A stretch of 64,000 nucleotides of DNA from Rhea pennata. Taxonomy: Eukaryota; Chordata; Aves; Rheiformes; Rheidae. The stretch is taken from assembly GCF_028389875.1 (NCBI RefSeq), contig NC_084687.1, positions 3,508,157-3,572,156 on the forward strand. The letters run 5' to 3'. Position 1 is the first letter of the stretch, and the number at the start of each line of letters is the position of its first letter. The notes under the pieces are model-generated. The model saw nothing but the letters and a program-made list of their open reading frames with translations. It had not been told where the DNA came from and did not search any database. This document shows positions 27,801 to 38,656 of this stretch, piece after piece. The position numbers and the translations under genes are program-made.

Positions 27801-30246
27801 GAGGATGGGAGCTGCGGGAGCCTGGCTGAGCAGTCATCCAAACAAGGCCAAGGCCCCAGAGCCAGATGTTCCCGGCAGATGCCAGGACCCACTGGGTGGC
27901 CGCCTACCTCCAGGGCGGCCCGGCACTGCCCCAGCTCCTCCTGGATGTTTTCTTCCGCCGCATCCCGTGCCCGCTTCTCCACCTCGACCCGTTGTCGCAG
28001 GGTGAACATGTCGCAGCTAAAAGCCAGGGCCAGGTGAGCAAAGGCTGCCTGCAGGGCAGGAGGGTGTCAGGACAGATCAGGGATACCCAGGGCTGAGACA
28101 ACAGGCCGTGCATTGCTGCTACCAAGACACAGCAGGACCCCACCACAGGCCCTCGCGTGCTGCCAAAGATAATTAGCACTTGCCTTTCCCCAACACTCAC
28201 TAGCCTAATGCAAGCTGGGGATGGTCCTGTGTGATGCCCAGCCCGACTGAGACACATCCCCCAGGCAGCCGCTAATACGGGGAAGCCCCCAGCCCTGCTG
28301 GTAAGGGCATGCGCCAGGCAGACGCCAGCCGTCACTGCAGATCCCAGCTGACAAGCAGGACAGCAAAGCCTGAGTCAGCCCTGGCACGCAGAGGACAATT
28401 ATTTTTATTAGCACGGCTTCTACCACCTCCTCATCTAAGGGCCCACTTTGCAAGCCGCAGAGCACTTTGCAGGATTGCCAGGCACACAGAGGACAGGCTC
28501 GTTTGGTCGTGCAAACACAGCTGCCTCCAAATGCCAACAGCATCACCAGAAATGGTAACTGTAAGGAGGTTGCCAGGGGAATGCAGTGCCTGGAAGGAGG
28601 CCAGGAGCAGGGCGCAGCCTCTTGGGTGATGCAGGCTGTGATCCGGCAGGGCACCCATCTCCCTTCCCCATCCCAGCCTGGCCCTGGGCAGCCCTTACCT
28701 CCACATCCTGCTCCGTCAAAGCCGCTCTGCAAAAAGAGAATGCTGTTAGAGGTATTGTGGGGACATACCAAAAACACCCTTGGCCCTCCCTCTGGCAACC
28801 GGTGCCAGCCTCCAGCAGAAGTGGGGACCAAAGTGCCCTTGCCCAGAGGCCAGCTACCCCAAGAGGGAGACCAGCTCTTGTGCAGTGGGAAAAGAACCTA
28901 ATCCCTGGACCTCTCTGCTGGATTCCCCGCGGGCTCATATTGCCCTAGAGCCCCAATACCACAGTCCTCCGGCATGTCCCATCCTCTGGCCGCCGGCATG
29001 GATGTTGGGTGCCTGACAGGCTTACCTGTGCAGGCCCAGTCTCTCCAGCACTGAGAGCTCTGCAGGAAAATTCAACAGTGGGTCCTCTAGGATTTCTGTA
29101 TCTGTGAAGAGAAGCAGCAATAAATCTGGAGAAAGAATACTTAGGAAGGGGAAGAGCAGAGAGAAACAGCAGAGTCCAGCACCTCCCAAGTCTCCATCCA
29201 GATGGGTTAATCCTCTCCAGTTTGGAGCAGGAGAGCTAGGAGAGCTGCCTGTCTTGTCAAGCCTCCCTTCTGCCTCTGAGCTAAGCCCTTCGCTTGGTCC
29301 TTCTCCCTCTGACCTCCCCAGCCTGCTCTGTCCCATGGTGTCCCTGGTAAGAGCTGCCACAGGTGCCAGTGGTGCAGGACCCACAGAGGTGAGGGCAGGC
29401 AGGCATCCCAGTCCTCTCCCTGGCATGGGGTCCCCCCTTCCCCAGGTCCCTGCCAAGGGAACCAAGCCCCATCAGGCCATCACACTGAGCCCAAGCTTGT
29501 CCTCGGCCACTTCGAACCATTAAGTGGGGACACGGGGACTCGCCCACCTTCCTCCGTCCTGTCACTGTCCCCAGTGTGCACAGCCAGCTCCTGTCTCTCT
29601 GCGCCTGGCACCTACAAAAAAACAACAGCTCCCTGGTACTGGATAGCACCCCCAAAAGAGCAGCACCAAGCAACTGCCCGGGTTGGGGAGCCCCTGTGCT
29701 GCCGGCATGGAGCAGTCCCAGGGACCGGCTGCGCCTGCAGCCCTCCAGGGGAAGGAAGAGCCCCCCGAGCCCCCTGTGTCCTCCGTCTCACCTCTTGGAT
29801 GTGCTCTGCGCCCTGCTCGCTCCCAGCCGAAGCCCCCTCCGAGCCCTGCTGCAGTTCGCTCATCCTCCCTGGGGACAGAATGGGCGGTAGGAGCCGGGTG
29901 CCAGCGTCGCCCTCCCCAGCCTGGCACTGCTGCACAGGAGCTCCCCGCCAAGCCAAGCCCTGCGCCAGGAGCCAGGATTCATCCCGGGCAGCAACTCCCA
30001 GAGGAGGATCACCGGGGGCAGAGCCATCAACGTGCCACAGGGGGCTCGGAGCAGCATTACTGGACGTTGATCGTGGCTATTAATGCAAGGAGGGCAACTG
30101 ATACCTCCCCCTTCCTAAGCACAGCAGGATGGGAGACCCCTCTCCCCAACGACCGGTGCATAAAGCCACCCCATCCCCAACCCAGGCTGCCCTTACCTTC
30201 ATCCGGAGGTGCCAGGAGCCTGGGCAGCTCTACCTGCTGCTCCCTG
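24863..30246 (-). CDS. IRAG/JAW1 family tail-anchored coiled-coil protein (IRAG1/IRAG2-like), 5' end open
   Basis: Exons high to low: 30246-30197, 29868-29792, 29611-29548, 29101-29026, 28726-28699, 28049-27908, 27784-27653, 27250-27103, 26537-26485, 25868-25818, 25716-25646, 25549-25445, 25016-24863. Family-like blocks are [53 protein letters not shown] with VENLKRHH, and [13 protein letters not shown]. The middle is heptad-like coiled coil. The last exon encodes one strongly hydrophobic helix ([20 protein letters not shown]) and a 13-residue tail, so the protein should be tail-anchored. IRAG1 is a cGMP-kinase substrate that regulates IP3 receptors on the ER; IRAG2 (LRMP/Jaw1) is also an ER/nuclear-envelope tail-anchored protein. 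ATG 29863 would give about 364 aa, but the exon at 30246-30197 joins in phase, so coding may start further upstream. One problem: exon 28049-27908 is 142 nt where 141 is needed, a 1-nt frameshift at five T's (28018-28022). I cannot decide between the two paralogs. Confidence 0.8.
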
Positions 30247-30249
30247 CTG

Positions 30250-33200
30250 CAGGACGAATCGAAAGAAGCTCAGATAAATCCCAAAGAAACTCCCGGGGGA
30301 GAGGCGAGCCCGTGGGGCAGCGTGCCGCCCCCTCCCAGCCTCCCCAGCAAGTCAGCAGCATCCCCCTGGAGCCTCAGCCCCGCACCAGGATGCTCCCGGT
30401 GGATCCGGGTGCTTTCCAAGCACCGCTTTGCTGCTCAGCTCTCCCCTGGCAGGCGCGGAGCAACGCTGGTCCTTCCCACGCCTGCCCCCTCCGTTCACCG
30501 CAGCCGGAGGATGCTGCGGCGTCCTCGCTCAGCGCCTTTCCCGCCCCAGCAAGCCAGGGACTGAGAAACTCTCCGAAGCCATTTCCAGCCGGGAATGAGT
30601 CACCAGCCCACAGCGGTGCTTCTCTTTCCTACGTGCCCCTGGCCCGGCTGCCAAGCAGACCTCCCAGCCCTGCCTGCGAGCCGGCTCCATCGCAGGCTCG
30701 ACAACAAGCCCTGCTGCTGGCAGAGCCCGGGCGCCATCTGACGTCCCCGTCACGGGAACGGCAGGTCTCGGCCAGCTGCCACACGCACACCCACCCTCCA
30801 AAACCACGCCGGGCAAGCCTTGCTGCCCCCAAACACCCAGGCCTGGCTGCAAGGAGGAGGTCCAGCAGCTCCGTAGCATCCCTGCTTGCTGGAGGTCAGG
30901 GATGCTCCGGCCCACCAGGAACCGCAGGTTCTCACGTGTGTCTCCAGGGCACGATGCGCAACCAGTGTGCCCCAGCCCCACATGCCCAGCTAAGAAATGG
31001 GGAAGCTTTGAGGTGACCATATCCAAATTTTGCTCCTGGCACTGGCAGGGAAGGCAACAAGGACTTTCCTTCTCTTCCACCCAAGCCCAGGGGCCTTTTC
31101 CTGAGAGCAGTGACTGGCAGAACCAGTCACTGCCCCAAAACAACCCTCGGTGACCCATTCTGCAGCCCAGGCCTCCCGCACGTGCCCGGGGAGCAGCAGG
31201 AAGAGCAGTTCATGCATGTACCTCCGAGGCTCAGGGCTTGAGTGGCAGCTCTCCCTCTGCCACTGCCTCTCCAAGTGCCCTTGGGCAAGTCTCCGGGACT
31301 CCTGTTCCCCTTTTCCAAGCAAAGCTTCTGGAAACCGTTTCATTTGCAAAGCACTGAGGCTCCCGGTACTAGCACACCTATCATGAGACACACATATTAG
31401 CTGTGCGCAGATGGGAGAACGCCTCTAAATGTTATATTTTTAAAGCATTTTCTCACCCAGCAGTAGCTCCAATCTCCTCTGCTTAGTGTGGAGGCATCTG
31501 TGGGAAAAGAGGTGGAGAGGCCTGCTTTGATTCAGGATGGTGCCACCGCTGGGATTTGCACGGGCCCAGAGAAAGGGAAATGAGGGATTTACAAGTCGTG
31601 TTTCTGTATGCTGCTGCAGCCAGATTTCTCCCACTCACCATCCCCCACCCTCGGTCTCCAGCGTCCGGCGGGGCAAGACTTTTTTCCACGAGACGGTCCC
31701 TGCTGCAAAGCATTCGTTATTTAAGTCCTAGCAGTAACAGTCCCTGAAGCCTGCTGATTTAGGAGATCTCAGACAGCTGTACGGGCGCTCACTCGCTATC
31801 TTCGTTTTCCAGATGGAAATACTGAGGCACGCGGCTCACCTGCGCAGCATGGCATAAGCAAGTCCCCAGGAAGACAGACCTCGGGCTTTCTCGCAGCTTT
31901 ACCAAACGCCTCCCTGGGTAGTTACCTGCCTCAGCTTGCCACAAACAGCTGAAGGAAGATGCTGGGGCCACCCTGGCTCGGACCCAGGACTTTGTGCTGT
32001 CGGAGCCCCAGGAGGGGATCAAGGAAAGAGGAGACAGGACGGAGCACAGCCGGACGCCGGTGGGTCCGGCGATGCGTGCGGCGTGAGCTGCCCGGCTGCA
32101 GGAGTCTCCGTGGAGGGGAGAGCAACCGGCATCTGAGGCAGCACGAGCTGCCAGGAAACAGCTCAACGCGAGAAGGCCTTTAAAGGACATGCAAGCTGCC
32201 GCAAGCGCTCCCCTCTTGCGAGCAGCCCGGGAGCTCCCTTCATGGTGCCAGGAGGGGGGCTGAGCAGTTTTGCAGGGGGCAATGCAACCTCTGCTGCTGC
32301 ATCGGGCTGGCACCGGGCTCGGGACCAGCTCCTGCACCTGCTCTTCCGAAGTTACGGCTCTAACTGGAGGCGGGAGGGACCACGGCTGCTCCCTCCGTGC
32401 CCGGCAGCTGCAGCACAGAGCAAACGCGTCCCTCGGCATCTCTCTGCCAGGGGGCTCAGGGCAGCACGGCAGCGCCCAGGAGCCCCGTGTTTCCCCACCT
32501 CGCTGCGGCCACCTTATAAACACAGCACAGCAACAACAGCCACAGCTCCAGCCATCCCAAGGAAAATCATGCTAATAAAGGACGGAGCAGCCTCGGAGCG
32601 AGGGGAAGGCCGGCACACCCAGAGGATGGGGTACTAGTCCTGCCACCTCCATTGGGCTTGTCGTCCACCTCCCAAGGCCTCTCCAGCTCTGTTTTTTTCC
32701 CTGCATCCATGCCAACTCCACCTCACCCATCCCATCTGACACCTCTAAGCTCTGCTTGGGACTCCCATCCCTCCTGCCCTGCTTTCCCCACACCCAGCCC
32801 CCCTGGCCTTACCCAGGCCTTTCTATCAAATCCACCACATCCACTAAAGCTGCTTTTCCCCCCATAATGAGCTTACAGGGAGGCAAGATAGATGCTCAGC
32901 GTTACAGAGGACCAGCCTTGGGGCAAGCTGTGGCCACACCTGGGGCCTCTGCTGAGGCAGGAGGAACAAGGCAGGTCCTTGCGGTCTGGAAATCTCTTAA
33001 GCCATCAGAGGTCAGGCAGCAAACAGCACCTCGCAGCCCCAGGAAAGAGCCAGCCTGGCCTCAGGCCTCTCTGTCAAGGGCGCAGGATGCGGCCCCGGGG
33101 CAGGGGAGCAGCCAGGGAGAACTCACCCTTTGCAGGTTCAAACAGGGACCAGTACTGGTACAAAGCGGGGGCCAAAGCTTTTGAAACTACCATAAGCAGC

Positions 33201-35880
33201 ATTTGCTGCTGGGCTAAGATTTCAAACGCCCCTGAAGCTTCAGGACTGGGTTTCTTCTCTGGGGACAAACATCTCCTGCTAAGGCCCAACCCAAAGGTAG
33301 AATGGCCAAGAAATCCTAAGTCTTCTTGAGGGAAACACAGCCCCAACCCTCACCTTGCCTTCTCTGTAACCCAAGTAAACAGCAACACAGGCAGCAGTGT
33401 GCACAATCAGTACCAATTAATAACAATTAGCACAACATAAGTTCACAATGGAAACAGAAACGGGGCTTGCTGCCAGTGGGACATCCCGTGCGCAGTGGGG
33501 AAGTGATTTTGCCCCAAAGCGGGCAGAGCTGCAAGAGGAGATGTCACAGGTGTGCTCAGCGCTGGCCAAGCTCGGGCCAGATCAGTGCCAGGGTTGGTAC
33601 CTCCGTGCACATCCGATCGGAGGCAGCTGAGCACAGGTGCCGCGAAGAAGCAAGAAACCAGAACAGCAGAGTTTCCCTCCCAGCGCTGAACTGGTGCTTT
33701 TCCAGCCACTTGAGGAGCTTGCCAGCTGACCAATACAGATCTCAAAACGCAGATGAATTCTTCAAGCATGAAGTCAAGCTTGCATAACCTCTACCAGTCA
33801 CATCTGGGCTAACCAATCTTCACGTTAGAAAGGGGAGTTCCCAGCAGAGGGAAAGACCTTTCCTTTTGGCCAGGATTCAGCAGAGGGAGCCCAGGCGCCC
33901 GATGCCGCACCTCCGCTCTCCCCTCCCTTGCACACAAGGGGCTGTTTGTGCCCACCCGTCTAAACAAAACATTTTATTACTTGATCGAGTGCCTTTTCCA
34001 GCTGAGCACAAGCTCTCTCCTTTAACACACAGCCTCACAAACCAGCACACCAAAACAGCAGCCCCAGCCTACCGGTGACCATCCTTCCTCCCCCGGGAGC
34101 GGCAGCCTTCCCCCCACTTTGAGCCCTGCAGTAGCAGCACCTCGGGCTCGCTACCCCCTACTCCAGTCTCCTGGCGAGCCCGAGGCTTGCAGAAAGTTGC
34201 TCTGCGGGACATGCAGCTCAAAGAACACTGTCACTTTTGTCTCCCACACCGGAGAAGAGCTTTTCTGCTCAAAAGCTCCTCTATTCCCCCCACCCCCCAA
34301 ACACACACACACTTGCGCTGGGTGACTTATTAAGAGACATTACTCCTTTCTGCAAACCCTTGTGTTCAAAGAGCCTCTAAAAAGCATTTACTAAAATCCC
34401 TGGGTGCTTCCCCCCCTTTTCTAAACCAGAGAGCCTCTAAATCACAATTATAATCTAGCAAAGCAAAAATAGCCCAGTTCCCCATGCACCAACCTGTTCA
34501 GCAGGGACAACACAGACGAAACAAGAACCTGCTGGGAGATCTCCAGGCAGGGACACGGGCAGCTGCAAGCTGCCGTGGCTTCTGGCTTTGCCCCTCACGA
34601 CTCCTTCCAGTAAGGTCCCTGCTGGTGCCGTGGCCGCCTACCGCAGCGGCATCTTCCCCAGGCTCCTTCTGAAGCTTCCTGAACTTGCTCGCAGATAGCA
34701 GCAACTGCGGTCATCTGGATTATCCACTTGTCGTCTTGGAAAGAAAGCTGCTCAGACCGACACTGGCTGCTACTGCTGATGCGGCAAACATGATTTATTA
34801 TGTCTGTGCAGGGGGCCCAGTCCTGCAACAAGCACAAAACAAAACCCCAACCTTCAGCCAAATTCACCTTCTTGCAGCCCTGATCTTCCCAGCTGACAAG
34901 TACCTGGCAGCTACCAGACTACCCACAAGGGAATAGGATGCTGTTATTATGATTAAAAGGTCATTGGCAAAACAATAATAAAAAAGCATGTTTGCTTCTT
35001 TTAGTTTAGTTTTAAATTCCAGGTTGAAATAAGATCCTGCTATTTACTAAGCCTCTCCCCTAAGCAGTTCAGTCTCATGCCTGGACCAACTTAATGTAAA
35101 CCTGTCACAGCCCCACCATGCTGGGGATTACATGCACCTGATGGACAGTTCATCCAGGTTGAAGCAGGGCAGCTATTTAACAGCTCTGACCATTGCTACA
35201 GGAAGGGCCAGAGCAACTACCATTGCTTGGACAAGCAGGCAGCTTCTGTTTGGAGAGGAGAAGCCCCTCAAGGGGTCTCGCACTGTTCCCAGAAAAGCAG
35301 TTGTGGGTTTTAGTCCTTTGGAACAGGGTGTTGCGTGGTCCAAGGTAGCTCCTATACAGCCCTGTCCTGCAAGCATCACTGCCTGGTGTTTAACACCTAC
35401 AGATGCAGCATTCACATCCCTCTCCCTTCCCAGAAGAGACTCTCTGGTGGCTGACAACAGCACCAATGAGTGACAGGAGTAATGGAGAGAGACTGTTTTC
35501 ATGAAACTGTTTCAAAAGTTATTGTGGGAGGATGGGGAAACAGTATAGAGGACACATCATCCATGCTTTTGGCACATGACAAGCCACAGCCAAGGGTAAA
35601 GACACAGCTAAGAAGTCTCTTCACCCAAGGCAGTTTCCCAACAGGAGAAGAGGAACCCACCTCAGTGTTTGTAAGGTCAACCTCTGCCTGGCTACTGCTG
35701 CTTGCAAAACCACGTAGGCTGGCCCCAAACGCAGCTCACAAGAACTCCAGGTGAGCTGGAAGCACAAGATGCAAACGGCACGTGGCAGCCAGGAAGAGCC
35801 TGGCAAAATGAGACAGCCACCTAAAGCAACCAGTGAGCAGCTACAAAACCGAGCATCCCACAAAGATGAGACACAAGCTA
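30250..35880. other. No recognised gene; upstream of the IRAG-like gene
   Basis: Moderate-GC sequence in which I recognise no protein family. Missing 5' exons of the IRAG-like gene may lie here. Minus-strand AATAAA-type hexamers occur near 33970 and 34795. A short CA repeat is at 34303-34312. Confidence 0.35.
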
Positions 35881-35901
35881 CAGCTGGCTGATTTAAAGCC
35901 A

Positions 35902-35907
35902 TTTATT
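35902..35907 (-). terminator. Poly(A) signal, unidentified minus-strand unit
   Basis: TTTATT on the + strand reads AATAAA on the minus strand, as gggccacaataaatggcttt. It is the only hexamer found between the CpG promoter at 37.5 kb and 35.8 kb. Confidence 0.45.
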
Positions 35908-37504
35908 GTGGCCCAGACGCAGACACTAGGGCTTCCCCACGGTGCTTGATATATAACACACACAGGTTCAGCCACTTCCTTCTTCAGCAAGGACTTTGCT
36001 GGCCAGGTGAACACCCCAGACAAGCCCATCCTCTGTCACCTTCAGGCAACCACCAGCCATGGGCGAGTGGAGCACCTTGGGACAAGGACACTGAGGTCAC
36101 TCCTGTTGGGAGAGGCTTTGCAGGGAAAGGGCCACGACTGCAGCCTGCTGCCTAGCAAAGCCAGAACAGCAGACTCAGACCTTAATGATCGGGGCATGAC
36201 GTCTATTTATGCCGTGTACAGGCAGCCCTACAGTAGCTTCATCCGTCCTGGCCACGGAGATGCTGGCACGCAGATGCAGCAACAGTTTGGCTCTCTTGAG
36301 GTTGCTTTCCTCCAGCCAGCGCCGACGTTGAAGCATCATCAGTCCGTCGCCGCCTAAAGTAGCTTAAGAGACTCTTGCTGTAAAGAAATCTCTGCTCTCC
36401 ATGTTAAGAGCGTCACTTAATGCCTCAGAGTTTCACTCCCCAGCTGGGTCTCAACATTAACAAGCAATTTTCAAGCAGTAAAATGTCCTACGCCTACACA
36501 GCTCCCTTTGCAGATATAAATGTTTATGAATCTTTACACAGCTCCCAGAGCGCGTGCTGCCTCAAAACCTCCATTAAACGCCGCACCGCGTCTAGCGCCG
36601 ACTCCTCCGGAGCCCACCAGCGAGCCGCTGCCCGGCTGGGGCTTCCGCGGCAGGTTTCAGGGAGGCGAGGCAGGAACCTGGACGCGGCCACGTTACCTTT
36701 GAAAGCGTAAACACCTCGGGAGGGAAAGCGCCGCGGCGGCCGCCTTGCGCCACCGAAGCGCGGGACGCGGGTCTCTCCTGCGGCCACGAGGGAGGAGAGG
36801 GGAGACTCACGGTGGAAAATTCAGGTTTACCAGCTCTTCGCCTAAACCCCAGCACCCTGCATTAAATCACAAGCTCTCCCTTCCCTACCAAAAACTGCCA
36901 CCAGGCACTAGTTCTCCCTAAGGAAATTAAACTAAACGATGCACGCTTCTGCCTGGGGTTTTCCTAAGGGACGGCGACCAGGCGAAGCCCGGGAGCACCA
37001 GAGACGCCAGGCTCTGAAAGAAATGAAGATCCAAGGATGAGAGAAATGAGACTGGTAAATCCCCATGGCTCAGATTAAAACCCAAGCCCGACCGATCAAT
37101 GCAGCAGTGCCCAGAAACCAGCTTATTTGCCAGGCAGAGGGGCCAACACGCACGAACTTACCAGTTTTGTCGTGCTTCGCTCCAGCCACTATAAAACCAC
37201 AACGGTCCGTTAAGCCTAGTCCAAAGTTATCATCGCCTTCCGACAGCCTCCCATCGATTTCCACCTTGATTCAACAACGTGCTGAGGACGTTAAGGCACC
37301 ACCACCGAGACCAAGTGATATCGCCGTTGGGGCAGAGGGGAGTCTTGTTGCGAGGGCAAGAGCCTCTTGGGCGCGGGTGAAATGCTTATTTCTGTCTCAA
37401 CTGCCCCAATTGTCACAGTCTGAGGACATCTGAGACCACGCTGCTCTTTAGCACCAGCTGCCGTAAGATACCGACAGGCCCCGGCCCGGCGCCCGGACAG
37501 CGCC

Positions 37505-37680
37505 CCACCGCCGCCATCTTGGGAGAAGCGGCAGGTGGCGCCGTCCTGAGCGCGGCGGGGCGGCGGGAGGCGCCATCTTGAGCGCGGCGCGGCGGGGCGG
37601 CGGGAGGCGCCATCTTGAGCGCGGCGCGGCGGGGCGCCCGAGGCGGCGGGCGCTGAGGCGGCTCGGTGTTACCACAGCAC
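37505..37680 (-). promoter_or_regulatory. CpG promoter with tandemly duplicated YY1-type sites
   Basis: gccgccatcttg at 37510-37521 and gcgccatcttgag at 37570 and 37607 match the inverse of the YY1 motif AAGATGGCGGC, which typically overlaps the TSS and start codon of TATA-less genes. The last two lie in a perfect 37-bp tandem repeat. A decayed copy at about 37539 has ccgtcctg in place of ccatcttg. Motif orientation implies minus-strand transcription. Confidence 0.6.
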
Positions 37681-38656
37681 AGGACAGAGGTGCCGCGGCT
37701 GTGGTTTTAGGTGCATTTTCGCTGAAGCCCCTCCAGACCTTCCCCCCTTCCCCCTGCCCCGCCCATGGTGGGCGGTTACCACAGCCTGGGAGAGCGGCGG
37801 GGGGGGGGGGGTGTCAGGGTGGGGAAACAGCCCCCTCACTCCAACCGCCCCTTCCCCGCCCAGCTAATTTCCAGGGCATGCAGCCATGGCTGCAGCAAAA
37901 TCCTCCAAATCTGGGCATTTCTCAGGGCCATCTGCTGGGAAACCAAGCTCTAAATTTCACAGGACACACAAGACACCTGCTTGCTCATAGCACAGCCTCG
38001 GATATACCTTTGGGCAACAACAAAGGGAGACGGGGAACAGGCTCGACCGCAGCCGAGCTTCATCCAGGCTCCCGGAGACAGACCAGGCTCAGCAAAGCTT
38101 GGAAACACACTCAGTGTTTAAGCACGAAAACCCTCATCTTCAAGCCCCAAAGGCAGCGTCACCCCACGCCGCGCGCAGCACCGCAGCGCTGCAGGGAGGC
38201 GTTCGCTCACTGCGCGCACCCCCTCGCTTCGGTTTCCTTTCCGCCGTGCCGCGGGCTCCATCAGGCTCAGCCGCGGAGGTGCTCGACAGAAACACTGTCT
38301 TGTAGCGCGCACCGCATCCCCTGCGGCTTTTGGGTCCCGGAGCCTCCGCTGTGCTGGCGAGCGATCCCGGCGAGGGATGCCTGCTGCAGCCGCTGCCTCT
38401 CCAAGGAGCGGCCGCTGCACAAGGAAGCTGGCGCCAGTCTCCCTTGCTGCTCCCCTTCACCGCCATCACCTGCAAGGAGGAGAGAAATCAGAGATCTCCC
38501 AGGAATAGAGAAACCTGCCCCAGGTTCCCTCCACCACAGTTTCTGTTGGCATCGCAGCGGTTTCCCATCACACACCGCAAAACAGGAGAGCGGAGATGCT
38601 CCTGTCCCCGCTCCGAGCACACCCAGCCCTACAGAAGAGGAGGCATTTTTGCATTT

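Larger units (their letters stand above)
35902..37680 (-). other. Unidentified minus-strand transcription unit (CpG promoter to poly(A) signal)
   Basis: A CpG-rich promoter-like block with YY1-type sites at 37510-37620 points to transcription leftward, and an AATAAA on that strand lies at 35902-35907. A strong donor, aaaactg|gtaagttc, lies at about 37160. A frame before it reads EGDDNFGLGLTDRCGFIVAG and could join in phase to an exon at about 36359-36180 reading RRRWLEESNLKRAKLLLHLR and ending in a stop. The acceptor before the first block is weak and the frame does not connect cleanly to the ATG in the YY1 motif. I do not recognise the protein, and it may be non-coding. RPL10A occupies this position in human but is not visible here. 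Confidence 0.3.

Noticed and set aside
35880..37680. RPL10A, expected between FANCE and TEAD3
   Set aside because: None of the ribosomal protein's characteristic peptides could be found on either strand in this interval.
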